In this document: piece by piece, positions 15,989 through 24,538 of the stretch
Position numbering within the stretch: position 1 is the first letter of the stretch
How the letters are laid out: every line of letters begins with the position of its first letter
Assembly: GCA_964522665.1 (NCBI GenBank)
Contig: CAZFVY010000051.1
Location: 1-49,256 of the forward strand
Length of the DNA: 49,256 nucleotides
Direction: 5' to 3'
Source: CAZFVY01 sp964522665
Lineage (GTDB): Bacteria > Verrucomicrobiota > Verrucomicrobiia > Limisphaerales > CAZFVY01
Translations under genes and position numbers: made by a program
The notes under the pieces: generated by a model
The model's input: only the letters and a program-made list of their open reading frames with translations
What the model was told of the DNA's origin: nothing
The model's database searches: none

Positions 15989-18168
15989 AACGGTTGAGCG
16001 GAGAACGCCATCACTCGCGCAGCGGGTCTGACCGATCCCTCACCCAGGACAACGCGGGTCACTTCGCCGGGCGCCACGCTGACTCGTTTCGATTCAGCGA
16101 AATCGAACCCAATCCCCGCCGTCTTGAGGGGCCGAACGAGCTCAAAATTCCACGGTGGTACGTGATCGAAGGCGAACCTCCCCTGTCGATCGGTAACCGC
16201 CGTGAAGTCGTGGGGCGAACAAACGACTCCCCCACGACCACGGTTCGAGCCTGGGTCAACCAACTCGATCACTTGACCGGCGATTGGCTTTCCCGCGACC
16301 ACCACGGAGCCATCCACCCGTCCCCACGGTTCCAGCCTTAATCGGCCGGTCTTCTCGAAATCCGCGAAAACCACCGAGGCGCAGCCCAACGGATGCACCG
16401 CCACGATTCGACTCATGCCAGGGTGAATGGGCAGTAGAAACTCGCCGCCCGCCCCCGCAATGGTGGCAAGACTCCGCGGCTGAACCGTCAATCGGCCCCG
16501 CGCCAGGACTGGCGCTTGATCGGCGTCCGAGATCGCCAGCTGCGCGCCGGTCGCGCCGGTTCCGTCGGGCAAAAAGACGGTCCCGCGAAGCCACCGATTC
16601 TTCGGCGCCAGACCCACGGGAGTGGCGTCGGCATTGGCCAGCTTGATTGGCGGGACCGGCGGATGCGCGCCAGCCGGCGTCACCGGCACGCTTTGGGAGA
16701 GAGTGGACGGATTGGGTCGCAGGATCAATTCCAAGCCGGAGCCTGAATGACTCGACCGCGCCCCGCTCGCGTCGGACCAAACGAGGAATTGAGTCGCGTA
16801 TCCCGGGCGACTGATGATCAATCGATCGAGCGCCGCGGCGGTGGCGGACTTTGGCCTCGGAACCCAGCAGATTCCGTCGGCGTCCGTCAGAAGCGCGGGC
16901 GCGCCAAGCCGCCGCACCCTCGCGCCTCCGAGTGGCCTTCGGCTCGCGCCGTCAACGACGCGCAACTTAACCAACCTGTCCTCCGGCCGGACGACTTGGA
17001 GTGGTTGGCTCTCGGGTTGTGGTTGCCGCGCTCCGTCGCTCGAAGCGTCAATCGAAATGCCATCCGCCACAGTTTCCGCGGCTTCGGGGGATTCGGCCTC
17101 CGTCAACGTCAGGCAGCCCAACGTGGCGAGCAGAAAAATCGGCCACCCTGCCGAGGCACGACGTTGGTTCGCGTCCGCGATGTTGCGGACGCGCCGCGCG
17201 ATCTGACTCTGGTCGTTCAGGATTCCGACCACGCCCGCGAGCGGTCCCCGCTGCCATCGCCAGGCGTGCAGCTTTAGGAGTGTCTCACCATAAAGTACCC
17301 GTTCCGCAGGATTCGCGACGGAGAGAGCGAGGGTGTCGCAAGCCAGCTCGCGATCCTCCGCCAGGCGTCGAAACGCAAGGGCGACCAGTGGATTGAACCA
17401 GTGCGCCACGCGCAGCGCCGTCGTCAGCCAATTCACCGCCATATCGCATCGCCGAATGTGCGCCAATTCGTGCAGGAAAACCTGCCGTAACTCCGCGCGC
17501 GTCAGCCTGGCGCTCATACCCTGCGGTAACAGCACGCGCGGCCGCCAGCAGCCGTAGAGAGCGGGGCCTTCGATGCCCTCCAGTTCGATGACTTCCGGCA
17601 ATCGCCGCAGGCCCAGCGCCCGCGCGCACTCGCGCAGCACGTTCAGCAGGTCCCGGTCATACAGTTCGCACCGCTCCCTAATTCTCGCCGCCAACCGCAG
17701 GTTCTGCCCCACGGCGCGCAGCGCCAACCCCACCACCACGACCGCCCACCCAATCGTCGCCCATGGCGCGAGGGAACGAAGCTTCGCGCCAGCCCAGCCA
17801 GGGACCGATCGCCGGCCAGTCACGCCATGTGTAACGGCGAAAGCTCCAGGCCGCGACACGCTCGCCTCGGCGCACCCGACGTAGCGCTGATCGCGGTCAG
17901 AAGCGGCGCTTGACTTCGTGTCCGCCGCTAGGGCCGACGCCACCGGCGGCGGTAAGTTAAGCCACGAATAGTTGAAGACACTTAGCCCGCTTTCTGGACC
18001 CGCCGGAAGCGCGAGGCGCAGCGCCACCAAAAGCCAGAGGCGCCCCCGCCAGCGGGCGTCAAAGCGCCCGCGGAACACTCGCTGGCACGCCAGCGCCAGC
18101 AGAATCAACAGCGACGCCTCCCAACTATTCCGTAACGCCCATCCAAACACGTGACGGAGCGTCTCCAC
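15979..18168 (-). CDS. BlaR1/MecR1-like M56 membrane metallopeptidase with C-terminal beta-domains
   Basis: A 729-residue protein. Hydrophobic segments near 15-28, 43-56 and 133-150 precede an M56 zinc peptidase domain with HELAH at 233-237 and EDRELACD at 271-278. A further membrane span near 335-350 (WPIFLLATLGCLTL) leads to an extracytoplasmic part. Instead of the penicillin-binding sensor of BlaR1, this part shows carboxypeptidase-regulatory or Ig-like beta segments (for example LRVVDGASRRPLGGARVRRL and DRQGRFAFDHVPP). In BlaR1 systems, ligand binding activates the cytoplasmic peptidase, which inactivates the BlaI repressor. That repressor is encoded just upstream with a two-base gap. The signal sensed here is unknown; beta-lactam sensing is not supported. 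Confidence 0.85.
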   Translation of the reverse strand: METLRHVFGWALRNSWEASLLILLALACQRVFRGRFDARWRGRLWLLVALRLALPAGPESGLSVFNYSWLNLPPPVASALAADTKSSAASDRDQRYVGCAEASVSRPGAFAVTHGVTGRRSVPGWAGAKLRSLAPWATIGWAVVVVGLALRAVGQNLRLAARIRERCELYDRDLLNVLRECARALGLRRLPEVIELEGIEGPALYGCWRPRVLLPQGMSARLTRAELRQVFLHELAHIRRCDMAVNWLTTALRVAHWFNPLVALAFRRLAEDRELACDTLALSVANPAERVLYGETLLKLHAWRWQRGPLAGVVGILNDQSQIARRVRNIADANQRRASAGWPIFLLATLGCLTLTEAESPEAAETVADGISIDASSDGARQPQPESQPLQVVRPEDRLVKLRVVDGASRRPLGGARVRRLGAPALLTDADGICWVPRPKSATAAALDRLIISRPGYATQFLVWSDASGARSSHSGSGLELILRPNPSTLSQSVPVTPAGAHPPVPPIKLANADATPVGLAPKNRWLRGTVFLPDGTGATGAQLAISDADQAPVLARGRLTVQPRSLATIAGAGGEFLLPIHPGMSRIVAVHPLGCASVVFADFEKTGRLRLEPWGRVDGSVVVAGKPIAGQVIELVDPGSNRGRGGVVCSPHDFTAVTDRQGRFAFDHVPPWNFELVRPLKTAGIGFDFAESKRVSVAPGEVTRVVLGEGSVRPAARVMAFSAQPLSR

Positions 18169-18170
18169 GC

Positions 18171-18542
18171 CTATTTCTCCTTATCTTTCAAAACTTGCCT
18201 CAACTTGCGGATGTCCTCATTCGAAAGTTTCGCCGCCTTCGCAAAATGGAGCAACATCGAGGCCGGTTCTCCCCGAAAAACCTTGGCCAAAAAGGATTCG
18301 CTCTCACGGCAAACGCACTCTTCACGGCTGATTCTTGGTTCGTAAAGATACCGCTTGCCGTCCCGCTCAGCCGCGAGCGCCTTCTTTTTGACCAACCGAT
18401 CCAGCAGAGTCCGGATCGTGCGCGAATGCCAACCGCCCGGGCCAGACAAAGCCTGCACGATTTCGCTCGCGGAAACGGGAGAACGTTGCCAAACCAAGTC
18501 CATCACCTCCCATTCGGCGCTCGAAATCGTGATCGGTTTCAT
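18171..18542 (-). CDS. BlaI/MecI/CopY-family transcriptional repressor
   Basis: A 123-residue winged-helix repressor. Family marks are ISSAEWEVMDLVW at the start, SEIVQAL, the recognition helix region HSRTIRTLLDRLVKKKAL and a dimerising C-terminal helix (SMLLHFAKAAKLSNEDIRKL). It is the first gene of a two-gene operon with the M56 receptor-peptidase, the usual arrangement in which the receptor cleaves the repressor to release its target genes. A CTAC-N4-GTAG inverted repeat lies 10-21 bases before its ATG and could be its own operator. No beta-lactamase is nearby, so other targets must lie elsewhere. Confidence 0.9.
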   Translation of the reverse strand: MKPITISSAEWEVMDLVWQRSPVSASEIVQALSGPGGWHSRTIRTLLDRLVKKKALAAERDGKRYLYEPRISREECVCRESESFLAKVFRGEPASMLLHFAKAAKLSNEDIRKLRQVLKDKEK

Positions 18543-18551
18543 AGAAAACTG

Positions 18552-18563
18552 CTACGACTGTAG
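18552..18563. promoter_or_regulatory. Candidate BlaI-type operator
   Basis: The inverted repeat CTAC-gact-GTAG, read on the minus strand as CTACAGTCGTAG, resembles the CTACA/TGTAG half-sites bound by BlaI-family repressors. It sits just upstream of the repressor's own ATG, where binding would block transcription or translation. The arms are only four perfect bases, so chance is possible. Confidence 0.4.
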
Positions 18564-18741
18564 TTGAAACGTGCCACCAAATTCGCCGCTCGGCAATTCA
18601 ATTCCACAAAAAACACGGCGGAAGCGGTCAACCAGCCCGCGGAGATTGAGACTCCTGTTTGTTGCGCGGCGTCGGGGGGGAGGAGAAACACTGCAATCGA
18701 ACCAACGCCGAAAGAGCGCCTTGGCGCGGAGCGAAAGCAGG

Positions 18742-19614
18742 CTAAACCAGGCTTTGAATAAAGCCTTCGGCCTGCTGCTTCAGGTCGTACAGCTCGGCGC
18801 TGAACATCAAGAAGGTTTCCTGATTTACTCCCAACTCCGTCATCATCGCGGCCATCAGCTCTTCTTTTTTCGCCGGGTTGAGCACTTCGATCGTCAGGAT
18901 GGCGAAGAGATTGGCGAGGCAAATCACTCGGGAACAAGGCGCCTCCGCGATCCACTTCTGCTTTTGAGCCAGATGCTTGAGGGTGTGAATCCGGCAGGAG
19001 TCGCGAATCAGAGTCGGCAATTTCCAATGCAGGCAAAGCAAAGTCCCAATTTCGGCGCTGGCGGGGAATCCCAAAGCTTCCTCCGCTTCGCTGAACAGGC
19101 AGCCCTGTTGATCGCTATGCTGGAGCAGCGCGCGGTAGTGGTCGGGAAAGAACTTCAAATAAACCAGCTTCCCAATGTCGTGCAACATCGCCGCGGACCA
19201 AAGCTGCGACAACGGCAACAAGGGGTCGAATTTGCGGGCGATGCTCTTCGCGCAAATAGCGGCGTAAAACGAATGGTACCAGAAGCGATGAAGGTCTTTT
19301 TTATCGCCAATCCTGAGCGCGTTGATGACCGACAACGCCAAGGCGATTCGGGACACCTCGCCCAACCCCAGAAACGCGGTCGCAAAATGCGCGTCCGTGA
19401 TTTCGCGCCGCAATCCAAAATAGGTTGAGTTGACTATTTTCAGCACCTGGGCCAGGAGCGCCGGGTCACTGTTGATCAACTCGGCGATCGGATCGATATC
19501 CGCGTTCGGATCCTGGGTAAGCGTTTGAATCCGCAGGGCAATCGGCGACAGCGGAGGCAAAGAGATCTGGCCATTAAAGAACGTTAACGGGTCGATCGTG
19601 ATGGGCGGCAGCAT
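18742..19614 (-). CDS. HDOD-domain signalling protein
   Basis: A 290-residue HDOD (HD-related output domain) protein. Visible marks: PLSPIALRIQTLTQD, then ELINSDPALLAQVLKIVNSTYFG (the domain's N-terminal helices), the FLGLGEVSRIAL turn, and MLHDIGKLV at the degenerate HD position, followed by the CLHWKLP helix. HDOD proteins act as regulatory outputs in signalling, often interacting with second-messenger or two-component pathways; they are usually not active phosphodiesterases. It stands alone, divergent from nothing obvious, with BlaI-like operon sequences downstream. A second HDOD protein occurs at 42856. The specific pathway is unknown. Confidence 0.88.
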   Translation of the reverse strand: MLPPITIDPLTFFNGQISLPPLSPIALRIQTLTQDPNADIDPIAELINSDPALLAQVLKIVNSTYFGLRREITDAHFATAFLGLGEVSRIALALSVINALRIGDKKDLHRFWYHSFYAAICAKSIARKFDPLLPLSQLWSAAMLHDIGKLVYLKFFPDHYRALLQHSDQQGCLFSEAEEALGFPASAEIGTLLCLHWKLPTLIRDSCRIHTLKHLAQKQKWIAEAPCSRVICLANLFAILTIEVLNPAKKEELMAAMMTELGVNQETFLMFSAELYDLKQQAEGFIQSLV

Positions 19615-20092
19615 AGATTAGCCTGACCGATTAATGGCAATCACCCGAACGGCTGTCGAGATTTTTCTCACTCCGACGCAACTTTTTTTGCCACGAGTCA
19701 CGCGGGCCGCGACTAAGCCTGGATCACGCAGATTCTCAACTCAAAAAACCGTGAATCAACCGCCGCCGAAGTCCTGGCGCCAATCGCCGTCCGTCAAGAA
19801 ACTGGGCCTGCCGCGGGTGTGCCAAAGATGGCCCGCGTATTGGGCGAGGGAAGGGAGGATATCCGTAATGAATCAGTGAACGAGAAACGCGGAAGTGGTG
19901 GAGCCACTTATGGCTAACCCATTCGGGATGAGCGGCTTTTGTTCATTCCATTTTTTACGAAGCCGGGCCGTGCCTTTGGCGAGGGTTGGTCATTCGCCGC
20001 TTGAACGTCCCAATGAACCAGCGCGCGGCTCGCTCCGTGCCGCCGTCCAATGTTTTTCCCAACAACAATATCCAGACTCGTTCAACCGGCTG
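19615..20092. other. Intergenic stretch without a recognisable gene
   Basis: These 478 bases lie between the HDOD gene start and the 3' end of the histidine phosphatase gene, both on the minus strand. The short plus-strand frames here (around 19634-19879 and 19895-20131) have no family resemblance. The composition is mixed, with T-rich patches near 19665-19690. The HDOD promoter should lie at the left edge, but no clear elements were found. Confidence 0.5.
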
Positions 20093-20665
20093 TTAGGCGT
20101 TCCAAAGCGCGATGACCGGCGACCCGGGTAGGTTATGCTCGTAGGCGAGAATGCTTAACGAGGCTGTTCCCAACAAGAAACGTTGGCCTTCACGCGCCGC
20201 CAAGCCGATCCAGCGCGCCGCCAATACGCGGCCAAAGTGCCCATGCGTGAAAATCGCGAGATTGCCCTCCTGAGACCGCAGTTTTAAGATGATGCGGTCC
20301 GCCCGCGCGCCAATTTGGTCTGGACTCTCGCCACCAGGACAACCATCACGAAAGATGTCCCAATCCGGCCGTGATTGGTGGATTTCCAGCGTCCGTTGCC
20401 CCTCGTAATCCCCATAATCCCATTCCGCGAGATCGGGGTCAATTTCGAGCGTCGCGGCCACGCCGGCCAACTCAAAAGTCCGGCGCGCGCGCTCTCGCGG
20501 GCTGGAAAGAACCCGGGTAAACTCCATGCCCCGGAGTCGATCCCCGAGTCGTCGCGCGGCCTGCTCGCCGTCAGCGGTAAGCGGAAGATTGGTCCGCCCG
20601 GTGTGCTGACCGGATTTTGACCACGCCGTTTCACCGTGCCGTACCAGGAAAACACGCAAATCCAT
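20093..20665 (-). CDS. Histidine phosphatase superfamily protein (phosphoglycerate mutase-like)
   Basis: A 190-residue protein of the branch-1 histidine phosphatase family. RHGE at residues 9-12 supplies the phospho-accepting His10; SSPRERARRT gives the second Arg; EWDYGDYEGQRT carries the catalytic acid region; and IFTHGHFGRVL supplies the second catalytic His. The family dephosphorylates small metabolites or sugars (cofactor-dependent mutases, CobC-like and broad-specificity phosphatases). Its length fits a phosphatase better than the 230-250 residue glycolytic mutase. It is monocistronic as far as seen, and its substrate is unknown. Confidence 0.9.
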   Translation of the reverse strand: MDLRVFLVRHGETAWSKSGQHTGRTNLPLTADGEQAARRLGDRLRGMEFTRVLSSPRERARRTFELAGVAATLEIDPDLAEWDYGDYEGQRTLEIHQSRPDWDIFRDGCPGGESPDQIGARADRIILKLRSQEGNLAIFTHGHFGRVLAARWIGLAAREGQRFLLGTASLSILAYEHNLPGSPVIALWNA

Positions 20666-20708
20666 GGCGACATTATAGTTATTCAGTCAAGGATGGCTAG
20701 AACGTTGA

Positions 20709-20747
20709 CGCCCAGCCCCAGAGGCTCCTCGTCTTGACGGCTGGGCG
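20709..20747. repeat. Nine-base inverted repeat with nested small hairpin (possible terminator)
   Basis: CGCCCAGCC at 20709-20717 and GGCTGGGCG at 20739-20747 are perfectly complementary; inside the 21-base loop, GAGG and CCTC can also pair. It lies 110 bases past the stop of the pseudopilin gene and 44 bases before the phosphatase ATG, both read on the minus strand. No T-run follows on the minus strand, so a factor-independent terminator is uncertain; it may instead be a leader structure. Confidence 0.4.
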
Positions 20748-20855
20748 ATCGGCCCGGGCCGCCATCAATTTCACGCCCGACCATGCGTTGCCTACCGCGC
20801 CTTTCCGCTCGGTTGCCGTGAAATCAGTACCATGCGCCGCTAAACGCCAGTCTCC

Positions 20856-21593
20856 TTAATACCGAATCTCGCGCCAATCATCGACCGTGATTCGATCCGC
20901 CCGCTTACCCGCGGCGTGGCCGTCGAAGTAGAGCAGATTCGGCCCCTTGCCGTGGCGGGCAGCCGCCACTCTCCTTCCGCCTTGGGCGTCGGTGGAAGTG
21001 TTCAGGATGGTGGGGAGACCTCCGCTTCGGCTGGGGAGGTAGGGAAGATGGTTCGGGCTCCAGACGTCGTTCTCGTCCAACGCCCCACTCGTCGCGACCA
21101 GATCGGTGATGATCGGCCGCCAAGAGCCATCCTCGTTATCCGCGAAATAGACGGTGTCGGTGGGGCGCTGGACGCGATTAATCGGGGTAGCCTGCGAGAT
21201 TTGGATGCCGGTCGTATCGGTCGGGCTGGCAAACTGCCAGCCGTTTACCACGTAACAAATCAACTGCTTTTTGTTGGGGTAACTCGGGCACAGAAAAACC
21301 TTGACCCGGGCGTATTCATTCGTGGCGCGTCCCCCCAGGTTCGGCGTATACACCTGCCACCAAAGGGGCGCATCCGCGCGGGCGATATAACCAAGATTGT
21401 CATCCGCGTACATCTGCATCGCGATTCCCATCTGCCGCATATTGTTGAGGCATTTGGTCTTCAGCGCCGCCGCCTTCGCCTTGCTGAGCGAGGGCAAAAG
21501 CATGGCGGCCAAAATGGCGATGATCGCGATCACCACGAGGAGTTCAATCAGGGTGAAGGCCGGGGAACCGCGGTTGTCCGATCGCGTAGTCAT
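20856..21593 (-). CDS. Type II secretion/type IV pilin-like pseudopilin with prepilin cleavage motif
   Basis: A 245-residue protein with the prepilin N-terminal signature FTLIELLVVIAIIAILAAMLLP and conserved Glu at position +5 after the leader cleavage site, followed by a KTKCLNNMRQMGIAMQMYADDN segment. The C terminus has RHGKGPNLLYFDGHA, the H-X-DG type ending seen in the very expanded pseudopilin families of Verrucomicrobia and Planctomycetes. It is processed by prepilin peptidase and probably anchored in the inner membrane; such proteins occur in tens to hundreds of copies per genome with unknown roles. ATG 21593 is preferred; two further ATGs lie upstream at 21600-21605. No secretion genes are adjacent. 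Confidence 0.87.
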   Translation of the reverse strand: MTTRSDNRGSPAFTLIELLVVIAIIAILAAMLLPSLSKAKAAALKTKCLNNMRQMGIAMQMYADDNLGYIARADAPLWWQVYTPNLGGRATNEYARVKVFLCPSYPNKKQLICYVVNGWQFASPTDTTGIQISQATPINRVQRPTDTVYFADNEDGSWRPIITDLVATSGALDENDVWSPNHLPYLPSRSGGLPTILNTSTDAQGGRRVAAARHGKGPNLLYFDGHAAGKRADRITVDDWREIRY

Positions 21594-21807
21594 AAGGCAT
21601 CGCATGATTCTGAAAGAACCTTGGAGAGTCCGACGTCGCCCTGGACCAAGCCCTCCGAGCGCTCAATGACTCGACCGCACGCGGCTATGGATTCGCCATG
21701 ATTCATCGGTGAGGCGCCAGAGTAACCGCCTCCGCGGGCCATGTCTCGTTAATTTTCGCCGAAGAATGAGCCGCCCGGCGACGGGAAAGCCTATTTCCCG
21801 ACCGTCC

Positions 21808-22542
21808 TCACGACATGGGCGCCGCGGCCGTGTAGGCGCTGAAAACACTCAGTTCAACCACGTGCTGGACGTCGAGAAAACCGGCCTGACTCATGGCCGC
21901 CATGATCGTGCTTGGCGGGACACAGGCGTCGATCGTTTGCCAGTAGTAGGACATCATCTTAAACGCCGCGGAACTGCCGGTAACCATCCACGATACCGTC
22001 GGCAGAATGTCCCGGAAGTAGAGGCGCGATAGGACGAAGGCAAGCCGGGCTTGCGGCCGGGTAATTTCCAAGATGAGCAGCCGACCGCCCGGTCGAAGGA
22101 CTCGGCGGTACTCATTGAAGGTGCGATTGAGATCGCTCACGTGACGCAACGCGTAGCCCATGGAAAGAAAATCGAAGCTACGATCGGGAAAAGGCAGCGC
22201 TTCCGCGTGGCCGAGATGAAACGGTACCGGCACCGATTTTCGCGCCTCGGCCAGCATGTTTTCAATCGGGTCCACTCCGCAGACTTGCCCGGCGCCACCC
22301 AGCGCCTCGAAGATGACGCGCGTCACCGCTCCGGTGCCGCAGGCGACATCCAAAGCCTGCATTCCCGGACGGAGTCCAGCGCGCTCGACCGCGCGTTTGC
22401 GATAGAATTTGCCCGTCCCAAAAAAGCCAATTCGCCCGATTCGGTCGTAGTATCGCGCTCCGTGGCTGAAGACGTCGCCGACGAACGAGCGTTTGGTCGT
22501 TTCGTCGGCGTAGCGATCGGGGATGGCGTCGTGAGGTCTCAT
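21808..22542 (-). CDS. SAM-dependent methyltransferase, UbiE/COQ5-like, last gene of ketosynthase operon
   Basis: A 244-residue class I methyltransferase. Motif I is LDVACGTGAVTR, the acidic cofactor residue is in CGVDPIENML, then FDFLSMGYALRHV (motif II) and YRRVLRPGGRLLILE (motif III). The sequence resembles UbiE/MenG quinone methyltransferases, including SHGARYYDRIGR near the N terminus. Its location at the end of a tightly overlapping operon, with stop/start overlap to the ACP gene (22539-22542), argues for methylation of a cluster product, for instance an aromatic head group as in aryl-polyene and xanthomonadin pathways. A housekeeping menaquinone role cannot be excluded from sequence alone. 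Confidence 0.82.
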   Translation of the reverse strand: MRPHDAIPDRYADETTKRSFVGDVFSHGARYYDRIGRIGFFGTGKFYRKRAVERAGLRPGMQALDVACGTGAVTRVIFEALGGAGQVCGVDPIENMLAEARKSVPVPFHLGHAEALPFPDRSFDFLSMGYALRHVSDLNRTFNEYRRVLRPGGRLLILEITRPQARLAFVLSRLYFRDILPTVSWMVTGSSAAFKMMSYYWQTIDACVPPSTIMAAMSQAGFLDVQHVVELSVFSAYTAAAPMS

Positions 22543-22850
22543 CCATTGGGTTTGACGGCGCCGGCGGGACTGGCGTCGCCGGCGCGTTTCAAGGGGCCTC
22601 GCTCGATCGCCTCGGCGATGCTGTTCACGGATTCAAGCGTCCGGCGGGCGGCCGCCTGGTCGGCGATTTTCAGGCCAAAATGAACCTCAATGCCCACCAC
22701 CAACTGAAGGGCGTCCACGGAGTCCAGTCCGAGACTGCCCTTGCCGAAAAGTTTCTGGCCATCCTGAATCTCATCGGCGGTAATTTGCAGCATGAGGTTT
22801 TCCACGATCATCAACTTGATCCGATGTTTGAGTTCGTTCTTGTCTTCCAT
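22539..22850 (-). CDS. Acyl carrier protein
   Basis: A 103-residue ACP. The phosphopantetheine attachment Ser44 lies in GLDSVDALQL, and helices before and after match the ACP fold (LMLQITADEIQ, then IEVHFGLKI). A 25-residue Gly/Pro/Ala tail follows the folded domain. The protein carries the growing acyl chain for the ketosynthases and ketoreductase encoded directly upstream. Stop and start overlap with the methyltransferase gene by four bases; three bases separate it from fabG. No phosphopantetheinyl transferase is in the window. Confidence 0.92.
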   Translation of the reverse strand: MEDKNELKHRIKLMIVENLMLQITADEIQDGQKLFGKGSLGLDSVDALQLVVGIEVHFGLKIADQAAARRTLESVNSIAEAIERGPLKRAGDASPAGAVKPNG

Positions 22851-22853
22851 GTT

Positions 22854-23585
22854 TTATACGATTCCTCCGTCCACTTTCAGCGTCGAGCCGGTGACATAGC
22901 CCGCCTCGGGGGACGCTAAAAACCTGACCACCGCGGCGACCTCCGCGGGTGACCCGACCCGGCGCATGGGGATTTTCGCCAGCAACGCTTGGCGCGCGTC
23001 GGCGTCGAAGCCAGCCAGGCTTTCGGTTTCAATGTAACCGGGGCAAACGGCATTGACGGTGATGCCGATGCGCGCGATTTCTTTGGCGAGCGATTGAGTC
23101 AACGCGACCACGCCCGCCTTGGCGGCCGCGTAATTGGCCTGCCCGGCCGGCGCGACCAGCGCGCTGAGGGAAGCGATGTTTACAATGCGTCCGTGGCGCC
23201 GGGAAATCATGGCCGGGAGCACGGCTTGGCAGCCATGAAAAACCGCGTCAAGGTTGGTCGCCAGCACGTCGTGCCACGCCTCCAACGGCATTTGCGCGAG
23301 CAAGTGATCGGCGTGCGAGCCCGCGTTGTTCACCAAAACGTCCAGGCGTTGATGCCGCGCGAGGATACGCTCAACTAAATCGCGCCAAGCTTCGGGGCGC
23401 TTGACTTCGAGCTCCGCGAGTTCGCAGCGGCCGGGAAACTCGTCCGCCAGGGCCTGGGCGGCGTCACGCCGCGCGCGCACGCCGAGCCAAACAAAATTAT
23501 CAACGGATTCCGCCAGGAACACGCGCGCGATCGCTTGACCCAACCCACCGTTGGCCCCGGTGACGAGTATGACACGCGGCTTCAT
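22854..23585 (-). CDS. 3-oxoacyl-ACP reductase (FabG-like, short-chain dehydrogenase)
   Basis: A 243-residue classical short-chain dehydrogenase. The cofactor motif is TGANGGLGQA at the N terminus, NNAG follows at about residue 84, the catalytic Ser lies in ASLSALVAP and the YxxxK pair in NYAAAKAGV. The C terminus GYVTGSTLKVDGG is typical of FabG. It probably reduces the 3-keto group of ACP-bound intermediates with NADPH. ATG 23585 is chosen: it starts MKPRVILVTG and overlaps the stop of the upstream ketosynthase-like gene by four bases (ATGA). The longer open frame upstream is basic junk inside the neighbouring gene. Confidence 0.92.
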   Translation of the reverse strand: MKPRVILVTGANGGLGQAIARVFLAESVDNFVWLGVRARRDAAQALADEFPGRCELAELEVKRPEAWRDLVERILARHQRLDVLVNNAGSHADHLLAQMPLEAWHDVLATNLDAVFHGCQAVLPAMISRRHGRIVNIASLSALVAPAGQANYAAAKAGVVALTQSLAKEIARIGITVNAVCPGYIETESLAGFDADARQALLAKIPMRRVGSPAEVAAVVRFLASPEAGYVTGSTLKVDGGIV

Positions 23586-24538
23586 GTCGGTTCCGGCCCC
23601 AGCATGCTGAAACTGGCGCCGACGGCTTCTTGATAGGCGCCCGGCACGCACACGATCGCGCGCGCCAAGCGCTGCCGCCGGGCCGTCTCCAGTGCGGCAA
23701 CCACGCTCCAGGCGGCGCCGGCCGCGAACGCCTCGCCTAATCGCGCGGCGTCCGGGAAAGTCACCGGGCCCGGTGGCAACGCCGCCACCACGCGGCGTTC
23801 CGCGTCGGCGCGGGCGCTTTTTCCCCCGGGTGGCGTGACCAATTCTGAATCCGTGACCCGTTCCAAAACGGCCCGCGAGTTCGCCTCCCGCTCGCGCGTA
23901 AGCAAGACCGCGCCTGCTCCCTCTCCCAGCGTTACCGATTTGCGAAAATGCCGGAGCACGTCGGCAATGATCCAGTCGGCCTCTTCCGCCGCGACGACCA
24001 CGCAGGCGTCCACGCGGGCTTCGAGAAGCCAGTCCGCCGCCAGCGCCAAGCCATGCAGAAACACCCCCGAGTCGCCGGCCAGCGTGTAGTTGATCGCGGC
24101 GGAATCCAAGACGGAGGATAGGTGTCCGGCGGGCGCATTAAAGACGGTCTCGGGGAAGAGCAAGGGACTAGCCGTCTCCGGGTCGCGCAGCGCCTCATCG
24201 TAGAAACGTCGGGAATAGCCGACGCCACCGCAAGTCGTGCAGAACACGATGCCCAAACGGCCGTTTGTCTCGCGCCCATTCAATGCCTCAACGCTAGCGC
24301 CCATCGCGAAACGGCTAATCGCCGACGCGCGACGAAGACGCGGATGGGCAGCCCAGCTCGGCCGGGAGGCGAGCGGCGGCGCCCGCAGCGCCCGTAGCGA
24401 GCTTTCCCGGTCAGAGAATTCGGTTCTTGGCCCAGCCGGGAAGGTCGCGCCGTTCAGCGCCGCGCACAGCGCGGCAACCCCCCAACCGGCGGGCGAGACC
24501 GCGCCCAATCCCGAAATGAAAATCTGTTTCACGGCCAT
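23582..24538 (-). CDS. Ketosynthase-like protein without active-site cysteine (chain-length-factor-like)
   Basis: A 318-residue thiolase-fold protein related to beta-ketoacyl synthases but about 90 residues shorter. The segment aligned with the nucleophile, YTLAGDSG (151-158), has Gly155 where the active paralogue upstream has Cys. The HGTGT and KxxxGH histidine regions of the second half are missing or unrecognisable, so condensation activity is very unlikely. The glycine-rich LGEGAGAVLL segment is kept. Such dead partners act as chain-length factors or heterodimer subunits with the adjacent active ketosynthase in type II polyketide and aryl-polyene systems. It overlaps the active ketosynthase gene by ten bases and fabG by four. 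Confidence 0.8.
   Translation of the reverse strand: MAVKQIFISGLGAVSPAGWGVAALCAALNGATFPAGPRTEFSDRESSLRALRAPPLASRPSWAAHPRLRRASAISRFAMGASVEALNGRETNGRLGIVFCTTCGGVGYSRRFYDEALRDPETASPLLFPETVFNAPAGHLSSVLDSAAINYTLAGDSGVFLHGLALAADWLLEARVDACVVVAAEEADWIIADVLRHFRKSVTLGEGAGAVLLTREREANSRAVLERVTDSELVTPPGGKSARADAERRVVAALPPGPVTFPDAARLGEAFAAGAAWSVVAALETARRQRLARAIVCVPGAYQEAVGASFSMLGPEPT

Noticed and set aside
15979..18168. Beta-lactam resistance role for the BlaR1-like/BlaI-like pair
   Set aside because: No penicillin-binding sensor motifs in the receptor and no beta-lactamase gene nearby.
19634..20131. Two short plus-strand frames in the gap after the HDOD gene
   Set aside because: Low-information sequence with no homology cues; not linked to neighbours, which run on the other strand.
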